Assembly (NCBI GenBank): GCA_030789695.1
Contig: CM061141.1
Location: 277,457,871 to 277,521,870 of the forward strand
Reading direction: 5' to 3'
DNA: 64,000 bases
Origin: Scilla litardierei
Taxonomy: Eukaryota > Streptophyta > Magnoliopsida > Asparagales > Asparagaceae
The position numbers and the translations under genes were made by a program. Below, in pieces: positions 34,981 to 45,910 of this stretch. The notes under the pieces are model-generated. The model did not search any database, was not told the DNA's origin, and was given only the letters and a program-made list of their open reading frames with translations. Every line of letters starts with the position of its first letter. Position 1 is the first letter of the stretch.

Positions 34981-37836
34981 TGTAACGGTCGGTTTTCGAT
35001 AGTACTTCTTCGTGCACGTGCTTTTGAACGTGCACGTATTTATTTTAGACTTTGTTTGTTTTTGAACACTTTGGTGTGATATGTCGTTGTGATCGTCTCT
35101 GAGAGTATTAAATTGTGGCACTATTTTGGAACGATATTTCTCGGGTCATTCTCCCACGATTTGATCTTATTCGAAGAGACGTTGTGATTTTCACTTTTGA
35201 CGTGAGACGTTTCTAATTTTAGTTTCGTCACTCGACGTCGAAATTGAGATCCGTCTTCTTAGTTTTCTTTCTCTCGTCGTCCCGATCACCCCAATATTTA
35301 TTTCACAATTTTTGGATTTCATTTAACCTATTTTACATTTTAGCAAAGCTTATAATATTTTTAACCACTAAGTTTTCAAGTATTTTTAGCCAAATATAAT
35401 TTCTATTATATTATAACACTTCAGATTAATTTTGACCCAAGCCCCTAGCCTTGGCTGCACTCACACATGCTTGGGAGTTATAGAGGGTGAATATTTGTGT
35501 TTACAATTGATTTTTAAATCAATTTTAATTCAAATATAACCCTAGACCAAGTCAAACCTACCTACACTATATAAATACCCCCTAGGATAACCTATTTTCC
35601 CAAGAAAACAAACCCTAGCCGCCCCCACAACTCAAAATCTCACTTGCGACGTTCGTCGTATCCACAGCTTGCAGCCGCCCGCACCGACCGAGAGCCTCCC
35701 TCGGTCTGACCGAGGCCCCGTCCCGCATCCCGCTCCGCTCTGCCCTGCAGCACTCCGCTGCAGCCGCCCGCTTCGCAAGCCCCGCATCCGCCCGCTACGA
35801 CCGAGAGATTCCCCCGCTCCGCACGCTTCCCCGCTTCGTTGCAACCCCCGCTCGCTGCAAGCCCCGCTCCGCAGCGCCTGACCGACCCGTTCCCCCGCAT
35901 CGCACCGCACCACCGCTCCGTTGCAACCCCGCTCGCTGCAAGCCCCGCTCCGCAGCGCCCGACCGACAAATTCCCCTGCATTTGCCCGCTACGACCGAGA
36001 GAACCCCCTCGCTCCGCACCAAGCCCGCCTCTGCTGCGCTGCAAGCCGCCTGATCGAGAGCTTCTCTCGGTCTGACCGAGAGATTCCCTCGCAGCGGCCC
36101 GGTCTGACCGAGCGACGTTCATCGCAACGTTGCAACTTTCGCATCGCTTGCCACCGTGGGCCCCCAAGTTCTCCAGAGGTGTTGTGGGTCCCCCATTGGC
36201 CCCTAGCACTACTGTGGGTCCCACCTAGGTGTCTCCTCTTCATGGATTTGCCGATTACGATGTTACGATACATCGTAGCCCTTTGTCGCACGTCCTAGCG
36301 ATGGAATCTTGGTTCGTTGATCTGGTTGCTGCCCAGACTATTCGAGCGAGGAATCTGATCTGGAATTTGGACTAAGAGCGCGTTCTTATATTCCAACCCC
36401 TGGCGTCGCTACCCGACGCCAGTGTAGCTTTCGCGTCGTGTTGAGGTAACATTCTGCACCCCTAGGACCCCCAACCACAGCCTGTTAATCAAGACTAAAA
36501 TTGATGTTTTAAATCGTTTTAAATTCACTAATCAAGATTAATAATATGGGACTGTAGGCTGGTGGACTTGTGCACATAGGTTGTTTGTGACTTGTGGACT
36601 TTTGGACGGTGTTTTTCAGACGTCAGACTTGCAGGCAAGTGAAACTTGCCAACTTTTGCTTAGGGTCATGTTTTAGGCCACTTTTGTACCGTAGCGTAAA
36701 AGAGACTAGGCAGTGAAATGATAGCTGCCTAGAAACCTATTTGATCTAGTTTGACAACGAAACTAGATCCGTCACCTCATTTGATCTATCTTGACAACGA
36801 AGCTAGATCCAACCCCTTTTGTTCATGCATTTGTAACTGCCATGTTTAAATTCTTTAACTGTACGCATTTAAATTACAGCTTGCCATGTCATGCCATCCA
36901 TGTCTGATTGTTGCATTCGAAGCACACACTACTATACTTGTACTTGCTTGTTGAGGCTAGGTGCAGCCCTATGCCATATTGAAAAACACTTCATGGCTCG
37001 TGATCCAGAAGAGGGCTACTTGTGTTGGTCAAGAGCCAATGCCCGATACACGTGGAGGGGTATGGATAAGTGATCACTTGAGCTTAGGAGTTGGCCCGCG
37101 CAGCCACTCTAGCCAAAAGGCGTAATCTCTGTGCACGACATGCTTACTAGACTTGTCCTTGTCCTTGTGATTGTTCTTGTAAAACTTGTTATCCGTGTCA
37201 TGATTTAAATGCCAGTTTCCATGCCATGCTCATACTATACCTTACTTGTTGCACTCATGCTATATCTGCCATGTCATTGCATCATGCTAGAACTGCTAGG
37301 TTGCTCTACTTTTACTTTCAGTTTCCTTGCACAAGTCACTTGTAGACTTGCTGACATGTGCCCCTTGCTCCTTTGGGTGTCACATGTTAAACCCTGAGCC
37401 AGAGACCGTAGCTAAGGACGAGGTGGTTGCTGACACCGAGCCGGAGCCCACGTTTGACGAGGAGTTGGTGGACACCGGTGACCAGTCTTAGAGACTGTTC
37501 TGAGTTGCTTGTTTTAGGTTGCTGTTAGTTGTCGGTGCGTAGCACAATTACTTTGTTTTCTGTACGTTGTACTTTTGTTGGCCATGCTGGGGCCTTTTAG
37601 ACTCTTTTACTTTTAGCCTGGTGGCTTTTTCTGTGATGTTGGAACTTATTTTATGGATATTCTGAGATTGCTTTTTTTCTTATTTCCTTCATTATTATCT
37701 TTGTTTCGTATCACATTTGCAAGGACCTGCCATTTAAAGTTTATTGACGCTTATCAGACTTGCAGCTTCACAGCTCCAAGTCTGAGCGGACCTACTCACG
37801 CCTCGCCTCCATATTTTTGGGAAGCAGGGCATGACA
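34981..37836 (+). mobile_element. Solo LTR (2856 bp) inside Sirevirus integrase
   Basis: Starts TGTAACGGTC and ends GGGCATGACA, with AGAAT at 34976-34980 and 37837-37841. There is no PBS, PPT or coding region, so it is a solo LTR left by LTR-LTR recombination. TATATAAATA at 35568-35577 gives the plus orientation. A GC-rich block follows (35640-36220) with a 48-bp phrase twice (35837-35886 and 35919-35966) and palindromes CCTCGGTCTGACCGAGG (35699-35715) and a 21-bp one with arms TCTCTCGGTC (36063-36083). Length and ends suit a Ty3 chromovirus, but it is not close to the LTR at 645. The frames of 60-194 codons in the GC block are compositional. Confidence 0.9.
35568..35577 (+). promoter_or_regulatory. 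Candidate TATA box of the solo LTR
   Basis: TATATAAATA followed about 30 bases later by AAACCCTAGCCGCCCCC, a plausible transcript start. The palindromes CTCGGTC/GACCGAG lie downstream, in the presumed R/U5 part. Confidence 0.6.
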
Positions 37837-37841
37837 AGAAT

Positions 37842-38432
37842 TTAACTTGGAAAGCTTAAAAAGTGTTCCAAAGTTCACATGACCAAAACGTCGATGCCAT
37901 AAGTGTTGTTCACTTGTGTTGGCAATGAGACATTGTTCATGTGATTTTGGAAGATCTAATATATAAATATCCTTATGGCGTGTGCCAGAGAATAACACAT
38001 TATTAGTATCTTTATTCAAAATATGACACATTCCTTTCGCAAAGCTAACTTTGTAACCTTTGTCACAAAGTTGGCTTATTGAAATAAGATTGTGGTTTAA
38101 TCCTTTAACAAGGTGAACATCACTTATTAGTGGTTTAGAATGATTACCTACTTTACTAACACCAATGATGGTTCCGCTCTCATTGCCTCCAAAGACGACT
38201 CGGTTCCCATTTGCAATGGGCACCACTCCGGAGAGCAATTGAGCATCACCCGTCATGTGTTTTGAACACCCGCTATCGAGTATCCAATTATTCTTGGAGC
38301 TAAATTTGGAATTGTTGCTCCGTTTCTTTTTCTTGAGTACTTAAAGATAGAAATATCATTCCATGGTACCCAAGGTCATTGGGTCCTAAAAGATTAGACC
38401 TTTGGAAGCCAAGTCCAATTGGACTTAGACTT
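37842..38432 (-). pseudogene. Sirevirus protease and N-terminal integrase piece
   Basis: Minus strand between two insertions. WILDSGCSKHMTGD (near 38286-38245) is the copia-type aspartic protease site (DSG). LVKGLNHNLISISQLCDKGY and HLWHRRFGHVNF (GAG-pre-integrase and the HH half of the integrase zinc finger) follow, ending at the AGAAT duplication. Upstream, two stops (TGA and TAA) lie near 38355 and 38342. The frame that continues to 37792 runs into the solo LTR and is artificial there. Confidence 0.9.
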
Positions 38433-39991
38433 TGACGTGCGTTTATATTTCATATATTCACGCACGTTTTCTTTTGTGTTTCTCCGTGTTTTTCCGCCGT
38501 CTCTTATCCGTTTTCGTGTATTTTCCCGTTTTCTTTCACTTTTCTTTGTTTATCCATGATTGCAGGGGATTGACCACGTAGGGGACGTTTAACGATGATA
38601 TCCCAAGTCCCCGGAGCAACGGGAGAAGTCACGCATGATCCAGGGGGTCAAACGGTGAAGTATTCATCTTTCAGCCCCTCACCCGGTCGGTTGGTCATCT
38701 CCAACCGATCGGGTGATGCACGCGTGCAACACCCGGTCTCTGCCGCAGCTCACAAAGAAGCCACCCGACCGGTTCACAGACCAGTTCTGCGGGCGGCTGT
38801 TCTCTGTTTTTTCGAGCAGAGTTCCAACCGATCGGGTGACTCTCACCCGATCGGTTCATCTGTAGCTGAAGAAGATGAGCTGAAGACATGGACGTTGAAC
38901 CGATCGATTCACCCGACCGCTCCAAGATCCAACCGGTCACTCAAGAACTCACCCGACCGGTTCATGAGATCGGGTGAAAAGTCGCCGTTTTCTGTAATTT
39001 ATCTGTAACGGATCAACCGATCGGTTGACTTGTCAACCGATCGGTTGATGCGGCGGTCTATAAATAGAACCCCTAGGGTTCCAGAAACGAGAGCTGTTAT
39101 TTTTCCTGCTGTTTTATTTCCTTGTGACGGCTGTAATTGTTACTCTTTTGTAAGTTTTCAGATCTTTCTAAAATTTTAGTATTGTCTTTATTACTCTATT
39201 ACTTCCGCATTGCAATTGTCCGATTATGATTCCAACGGTCAAATTTCATTTAGATTGCTTTTTCATGAATTTTTGTGAGTAGTTCCCAAATCTGGGATTT
39301 TGGTGGAAACCCCTTCGGGGGCTCTTCCCGATGCGTCCGTAGGGTTAGGAAATCGATAGGGAGTAGGAATCTAACGGTTACGCGGGGTGTTTCATTGTCA
39401 TCGGCGGGAAAAAGACCGCCTTTGACCGTCGGGCCAAGGGGGAATAAACTTGGCGGTTGACTCCCTAGCCATAGCTCACACCCTTAGCGTAGACGCCGAA
39501 TCGTAGCATGCGGGAGCGGCAGGATGAGACGTTGGGAGTTATCGTTGCGGGCTTAGTGCTCCCGGGATCGATCAGTGTTAATGGACACGGGAGTGCCCAC
39601 TGATCGAATCCGGGAAGTCCGGTGTATCATCCTGGGCACCGACCGGAATATCGGGCCCATGGGACGCCGGTACCACTTTTGGAGGCAACGTCTCACCATT
39701 AGACCCTAATTCCGATCGTTATCCATACCCGCAGGCCGTATCGGCGAGAGTCTCTCGTCGGGTTGGAAACCGAAGTCCCGGGTTTTCTTTCTTTTTGTTC
39801 ATACCCTTTTATTTCCTTTCGTGACAACCAACCACCGATTCGGGCTAGCTCGCCCCTCGGGGTGATTTAGGTCCTACCTGACCCAAGCGCAACCTCGTCT
39901 CCCTGAGTTCTATATTCCAGCACCCTACACTAACCGTGAAAATTGCGGTAAACGACACCGCGACGCCGCGACGCAAGCGGGGCGCTGGTCA
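38433..39991 (+). repeat. 5' LTR of the Athila-like element
   Basis: Contains palindromic words from about 38680 to 39050: AACCGATCGG, ACCCGATCGG, and two perfect copies of TCAACCGATCGGTTGA (39013-39028, 39033-39048), directly before the TATA box. Small frames (38595-39008) are shadows of these words. Confidence 0.95.
39059..39066 (+). promoter_or_regulatory. TATA box of the Athila-like LTR
   Basis: TATAAATA, eleven bases after the last TCAACCGATCGGTTGA palindrome; the copy in the other LTR is near 48202-48209. GAACCCCTAGGGTTCC follows, itself an inverted repeat near the presumed transcript start. Confidence 0.75.
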
Positions 39992-39997
39992 AGTTTA

Positions 39998-40015
39998 TGG
40001 CGCCGTTGCCGGGGA
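39998..40015 (+). other. Primer-binding site for tRNA-Asp
   Basis: TGGCGCCGTTGCCGGGGA, six bases after the LTR. It is complementary to the 3' end of plant tRNA-Asp and is typical of Athila/Tat elements. Confidence 0.9.
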
Positions 40016-40192
40016 GGCAACGTGCTTGATATTTTAGGATCTCTTGAACCCTCGTGTCTAGCTCACATCCCTACCTCGCGATAATTTTCGCATTCTCCTT
40101 TTTCTTTTTTCTTTTTTTATTTTTCTTATTTTTATTTCTTATTTTATTTGTTTCTTTCCCACTTGTCGCTTCACGGGTGTTTGTTGTTTTTC

Positions 40193-42928
40193 ATGCGTAG
40201 GAGTTCAAGGAGTCTTGACGACTTGATTCCCCTCGATCCAGAGATTAACGCCACCCTTAGGCGTTTGGCCGCCGAGAAGCGAAGAAGAGAAGATCCCGAA
40301 TCCATGGAGGAGAACACCCCACCTCACAAGTCTCTGCTGGAGTACTCGATGCCATCCATCGAGTCAACTTCCGCCATCCGATCTCCAGCTATTGTGGCCC
40401 AAAGCTTTGAGCTGAAGCCGTCTCTAGTGACATGGATCCAGCAGGACCAGTTTGCGGGTGTGCCCATGGAGAGCCCGATCGAGCACCTGGACTCCTTCTT
40501 GGAGAAGTGTGACACCTTCCGGATTAATGGTGTCACTACAGAGGCTATCCGTCTGAAGCTGTTCCCCTTCTCTTTGCGAGACAAAGCCAAGCAATGGCTA
40601 AGGGGGAAGGACCCCAACACTTTCAACACCTGGGAGAAGCTCTCCAATGCTTTTCTGACGAAGTTCTTTCCTCCGGGGAAGACCATGAAGTTGAGGAGTG
40701 AGATCTCCTCCTTCTCCCAGGCCAGCCACGAGTCCTTGCATGAAGCTTGGACGAGATATAAAGAGATGCAAAGAAGATGCCCTCACCATGAGCTTCCGAA
40801 GTGGCAGATTATCAATCTGTTCTACAATGGGTTGAGGGATGACTTGAAATCTTCTATGGACGTCGCGGCTGGGGGTTCCTTCATGTCTAGAAGCGAGGAG
40901 GATGCCTGGCATATTCTGGAAAATATGGCATCCAACAATGAGCGGTGGTGTGACGAGAGAGCCACACCAAGATCCGGGGGTATACACAGAGTCGAGGACG
41001 TCGACAAACTATCAAGCAAGTCCGACTTGCTTTCGACCCAGATCTCCGCACTAATGGTAGGAGCCGGTGGGGCCGGTACACAGCAAGTTTCTGCGGTAGA
41101 GTCCAAATTCTTTGGGGAATTCGACGGTGGTGACATCTCACCACCGTTGGACCAGGCGAGCGCACTATTTTACAACCCCACAGGGAATGCGCCATATCCG
41201 CCAAGGAAAAATTCCAACCCGGCCTACTCTCCCAACAACCGGAACCACCCGAATTTCAGTTACCGGCCGCCATTTCAGCCCTCGCCGCCTCAGCAGCCGC
41301 AGCAACAAATTTATCAGCCAGCTAGACCACAGCAGAATCAGGTTCAGCAGCAACCGTTTCAGCAGCAACCTCAGCAACAAACTTACGCCCCCAGGAATCA
41401 GCAGCCGTTCCAACAGCAGCAGTATGGCCAACAGAGGGCCGTCTCTCCGGTTGAGTCTCTCTTGACTCAATATATTACCAACCAGGAGAGGATCAACCAA
41501 AAGCTGGAAATGGGTCAGCGGACCCTCACGGACCAAGTAACCCAGCTGGGGTTACAGGTGGCGAACCTTGCAAGGTCACAAAGCCAATTGCCGCCACAAC
41601 CGAAGGTGAACCCGAGGGGAGCAACACAAACATCGGCACTCGTGCACGAGCACGTGAATGTGTCCGCTATCGTTCTGAGAAGCGGGACACAAATTCCTAC
41701 TAGAGTGCCCCCTAGCAACCCGGAAGCACCATTGGTCGTTGAGAGACCGACTGAAAAATCAAATGACGCCGGTGCTTCGTCATCAAATCCCATGACTCCG
41801 GAGGGAGTGTCTGAAGAAAAGAAGAAGAAGGAGGAAGAGAGCCCGAGAGTGTATAAACCCGTTGTACCATTTCCACAACGGTTGGCTCAGGCAAAAATTG
41901 ATGAGAAATATGGCAAGTTCTTTGCCATGGTCAAGGACCTAAGCCTGCAAATCCCCTTCCTGGAAGCAATAGAAACAATCCCCTCCTATGCAAAATTCTT
42001 GAAGGATTTGGTGACTAGAGGGTCTAGAAAAGAGAATGTAGTATTGACGGCGGAGTGTAGCGCTCTTATCCAGAGGGCAAATCCACCGAAACTTAAAGAC
42101 CCGGGGAGCTTTTCCATTCCTTGCACGATCGGGGCAGTGAAGATTCATCGTGCACTCGTCGATCTCAGAGCTAGTGTAAGTTTGATGCCCTTGTCGATGT
42201 ACAGAAGGATATGGATGGGTGATTTGGAGCCCACCGGGATGACCCTACAACTAGCTGACCGGTCGGTCAAATATCTGGTGGGAGTTGTTGATGACCTCCC
42301 AGTAAATGTGAGAGGGGTGCATGTGCCTGTGGACTTTGTAGTCATGGACATGCCCGAAGACGCACACACCCCCATTATCCTGGGACGGCCTTTCATGGCC
42401 ACTGCTGGCGTTCTAATAGATGTGAAGAACGGAAAACTCTCCTTGAACGTCAGCGGAGAGAAAGTTGAGTTTGATCTGGGACTATCCATGAAGCACCCCG
42501 ATCCTCCTGATGACCTCCGGTGCAATTTGCTTGAGATAGAAGAAGAAAAAGCTGTAGAGGAGAGCTCCTGGGAGATTCTCCTGAGAAACCCCCCCGATGA
42601 CTTGGGGAATTCAGAAAATGGGGACGGCCCCGAGAACAAAGAAGCTGCTGGAAGACCGAGTGCAGCGAGAACGACCCCTCCCAGGTTCCCCAAGGCTCCT
42701 CCTGTGAGGAGAACGGGGAAAGAGCACACGGACCTCACTAAAGACGAGGTCCGGATCCTGAAGAAGATGGCGGGAAGCGCCAACACCAAGGAAAAGCCCC
42801 CGGATCTCAAGAACAAAGGGAGAGTAGTCGAGCAAGTATTTTTCCAGCCGCTGACTACTCCAAGCGCCTTCAGCTCCAACGAGAAAGAGATGCCGAAATT
42901 TGGGCATCACCCGTATCAGCCACCATGA
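40193..42928 (+). pseudogene. Gag-protease ORF of the Athila-like element, protease site mutated
   Basis: Open for 911 codons from ATG 40193 (MRRSSRSLDDLIPL); an upstream in-frame ATG at 40148 only adds a hydrophobic leader from non-coding DNA. Residues about 60-200 form the retrotransposon Gag domain (WIQQDQFAGVPMESPIEHLD, LRDKAKQWLRG, FLTKFFPPGKT, HEAWTRYKEMQRRCPHHELP). A Gln/Pro-rich linker follows, then the retroviral-type aspartic protease near residue 650 (ALVDLRASVSLMP and TPIILGRPFMATAGVLID). The family active site is D-[LST]-G-A-S; here AGA at 42167-42169 gives DLRAS, one base from glycine GGA. Gag would form particles; the protease should be inactive. The ORF ends without RT, about 140 residues after the protease. 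Confidence 0.85.
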
Positions 42929-43929
42929 GCATCTCTTGCGGGCGTCGAGCCAACGACGTTAAACAAGCGCGCTTCATGGGAGGCAACCCATGCTCTAAAC
43001 TTTTTCTCATTTTTAGCATTAATTTCTGATTTTATTTTATCTACTTTTATAAATAAAATCAGTCGTGAGAAGATCCGTTCGGGGACTTAGATAATCTGTT
43101 GGCTTTTGCAGGAAACAAAGCCCCAACCGATCGGTTGACAACTCACCCGATCGGTTGGGATGCATCAGATACAAGCCGAGATCTGCCCCCAGATGACCCG
43201 ATCGGTTGAGTAATGAAGAGACCGGGTGGTAGACCGGGTAAGCTGGGGAGAACTCTCGGGAAATATTGGGGAATATCAACCGATCGGTTGAGTTCGAGCG
43301 CGATCGGTTGACGTGACCGGGTGAGCAGCCCTAAGTTCTCGGGAAAATGTGTGGAGCGGCCAACCGATCGGTTGAAAAATCAACCGATCGGTTCGCCTGT
43401 AGCATTTCTTCGGCAAGATTTTCGACCTAACTGTCAACCGATCGGGTGAAAACTCACCCGACAGGTTCGACTTAAACCCTATATAAACCCCCCCGACACC
43501 CGCTCGTTTTCACCCTCGCCCGATCGCAAATCCCCCCATCGTTTCGCCTTCCTCTCTCTCCCAACAACCGATCTTCCTCCCCCACGCCCTCTACTCCTCC
43601 ATTACTCCCACTCTCCACCTCCCTCATCAACCCCTTCATCATCTACACCCTCTCTCTCCTCCTATTCCGAATTTTTGACCTAGTTTTCCCCCAAACCACC
43701 CCCATTTCGAAAATTGTTGCCAAAGGAGTTCGCCGTGGCTCCACGCTACTCTTGCTGAACAGTGTGGGGCATCAACGAGCAAGCTCCACCACTCCGCTTG
43801 GGTAAACTCGCTCCTAAGCTTATTTTATACATTTGCCCTATTTATTGTGCTTGCTCGTTTGCTTGTGTTGGTGTGCATCCACGATTTTTGCACTAATTCT
43901 TGCTCGCACACACACACACACACACACAC
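42929..43929 (+). other. Spacer after gag-protease, with post-pol signature and palindromes
   Basis: Directly after the stop comes CGAGCCAACGACGTTAAACA, then GCGCGCTTCATGGGAGGCAA, a stretch that in Athila/Tat elements normally lies downstream of integrase. It marks the place where pol is missing. From 43117 to 43465 AACCGATCGGTTGA and ACCCGATCGGT words recur as in the LTR. A (CA)n run sits at 43907-43930. Confidence 0.75.
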
Positions 43930-45910
43930 ATGGCTAAAGATAAGGATAAGGGGAAGGGAATCATGAGGGAAGAGGAGCCGTCTCGAAAGAGACGAAAACA
44001 AACACGCCCCCCTTCCTGTACACGAGCACTTACACTTGGCCCTCCTCCGCCTGTTGTCCCCCCTGTGGACCCAATGTTGGGCCCGCATGGGTACATTTTT
44101 CGGAACCAGGAGCACGAAGATTTTTACCGTAGGCTTGATGCTCGAGGGCATCTATCCACTAAGTTCCCGCACGCACGTACACTTGTCGATCTCGGTGTCT
44201 TACCGAGGTCGAATCTCTTTTTGCTAACTTAGGGTGGTTAGCCTTTCTTAATACACATGCCATATCCTACCCGGCACTCACACTCGAATTCCTCTCTACA
44301 CTTGTCTGGGAGTCCGGGTCGATCATTAGATTCAGGGTGCGTAACCGTAGTGTCACCACAAATCTGAACACGATTAATGATATATTTGGCTTCCCCAATC
44401 TCGGGGATGATTCCATCCGACACTACGGGTACACACCCGAGTTCGATGTCGATCAATTCTGGTTCCGCCTCACTTTGATCCGTGACTGCCCCCGAGGAAG
44501 GGCCAAGGCCTCCTCCATCATTCACCCCGTGTTTCGTTTGGCCCACAGGATCATTTCGTCTGCATTCTTTCCTAGGGACGAGTCCGGCACTGTGACTATC
44601 CCTGACCTTTTTATCCTTTGGGCCATGACTTTTCCTTATGTCCGGGATGATGATGGAGTTAGCTTCAGGGCCCCTACCTTCCCCATCCATAGCAGCGATT
44701 GGCTTGTTTACAAGCTACTCGAGATCAGCCGGGCCGGTAAGGGAAAGTTTTGTTGCGGGGGCATCATCACGATCATCTGCTCTCACGCCCAATTCAATAT
44801 TACCATCCCCGATAATCTTCCTGCTGCCGCAGGACCCTCACATGTTGATATCGATGTCCTGCGGCACATCCACATGATTAAACCTCGCTCGGATGGCCGC
44901 TTCATATTTCATTATGGCCACCCCCAGCCCCTTACACCATTCTGCCCAACCCCGCTCGCATGACCATTCCTCTCGTGGGAGATTGGACTTTCCCTCCTGA
45001 TCCCGACTTCTTCGCGGGGTTGAATCTTCCTTTCCTTCACGCAGGCGCCCGTAGATCACCGTCCCCTGCCGCCCACTTAGGCGAGCAGGATATCCCTGCG
45101 TCTGGGGGAGATTTAGGGGCTGGCCCGAGTCGTCCTGTTTCTGCTCCGGGACCGATCACATCTGAGCACCTCTTTGCGGCCATTTCTGGCCTTGTCTCCT
45201 GTGCCGGCATGACCACTGCTGCCGGTACCTCTTCGACCTTACCTGGCGGCACCACCTCTGCCTCGCGCCAGTCTACATCTTTTGGTCGCCGTCAGGTATC
45301 TGCCCGTCTGGGGCTTGAGAGGGAGGTCGCTGCCCTTCGTGAGCTCGCCATGTCCTCGGTTTCCTCGGACCCATCGCCATCCTCCTTTCTTACTCACCCA
45401 CGTTTCCTCGCACTTGAGAGGAACGTGGCCGCCATTCTCCGCCTTCTTACTCATATCCACGGACCACCTCCACCTTCACCACCCCGGCGATCTTCTCCTC
45501 CACCCACCCACCCTTCCCCACATCCATCACCCCCATCACCACATTCTTCTACTCCCTCTTCACCCCTCCCGACCACTTCCACCGCACCCACGCTACCTCC
45601 TCCCTCCTCCTCCGTCACTACATACGTGCGCCGGAGGAAATTGCCGGTGCGCTCCAGATCCCTCCCACCACCTCCCACTACCGTCACCACCACATCTACT
45701 TCCTCCATTCCTATTCCTCTCACCACCGCCTTGATCGCCTTCCTACCACCACCACCCACCACCACCGACACTCCTCCCATTGTTCACACCACCACTGCCC
45801 CTATTCCTCCGCCTCATTCCCCACTTCTCAGCACACCCCCAGCCTCCCCCGACCACCCATCCACACCCTCCTCCGAGGAGGACGAGGACTCACCTTCCCT
45901 TGCTTTTTGA
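43930..45910 (+). pseudogene. Env-like ORF of the Athila-like element, two frameshifts
   Basis: Three overlapping frames make one former ORF. The first starts at ATG 43930 (MAKDKDKGKGIMREEEPSRK, basic, then Pro-rich). A frameshift near 44190-44205 passes to the frame ending at 44963, holding the conserved plant-transposon block (LGWLAFLNTHAISYP, LEFLSTLVWESGSIIRFRV, INDIFGFPNLGDDSIRHYG). A second near 44950 passes to the frame 44960-45910, which is Ser/Thr/Pro-rich with acidic end SEEDEDSPSLAF. The block is shared with ORFs after pol in Athila elements and with the Sirevirus env-like ORF at 30022-31616. No signal peptide or clear membrane span; 'env' is positional. Confidence 0.75.

Noticed and set aside
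35640..36298. Several long overlapping frames (up to 194 codons) on both strands in the GC-rich block
   Set aside because: High GC removes stop codons in all frames; products are Arg/Gly/Pro repeats inside a solo LTR.
40148..40192. Upstream ATG of the gag-protease frame giving a signal-peptide-like leader
   Set aside because: The leader is translated T-rich untranslated DNA; the Gag-like sequence begins at the internal ATG 40193.
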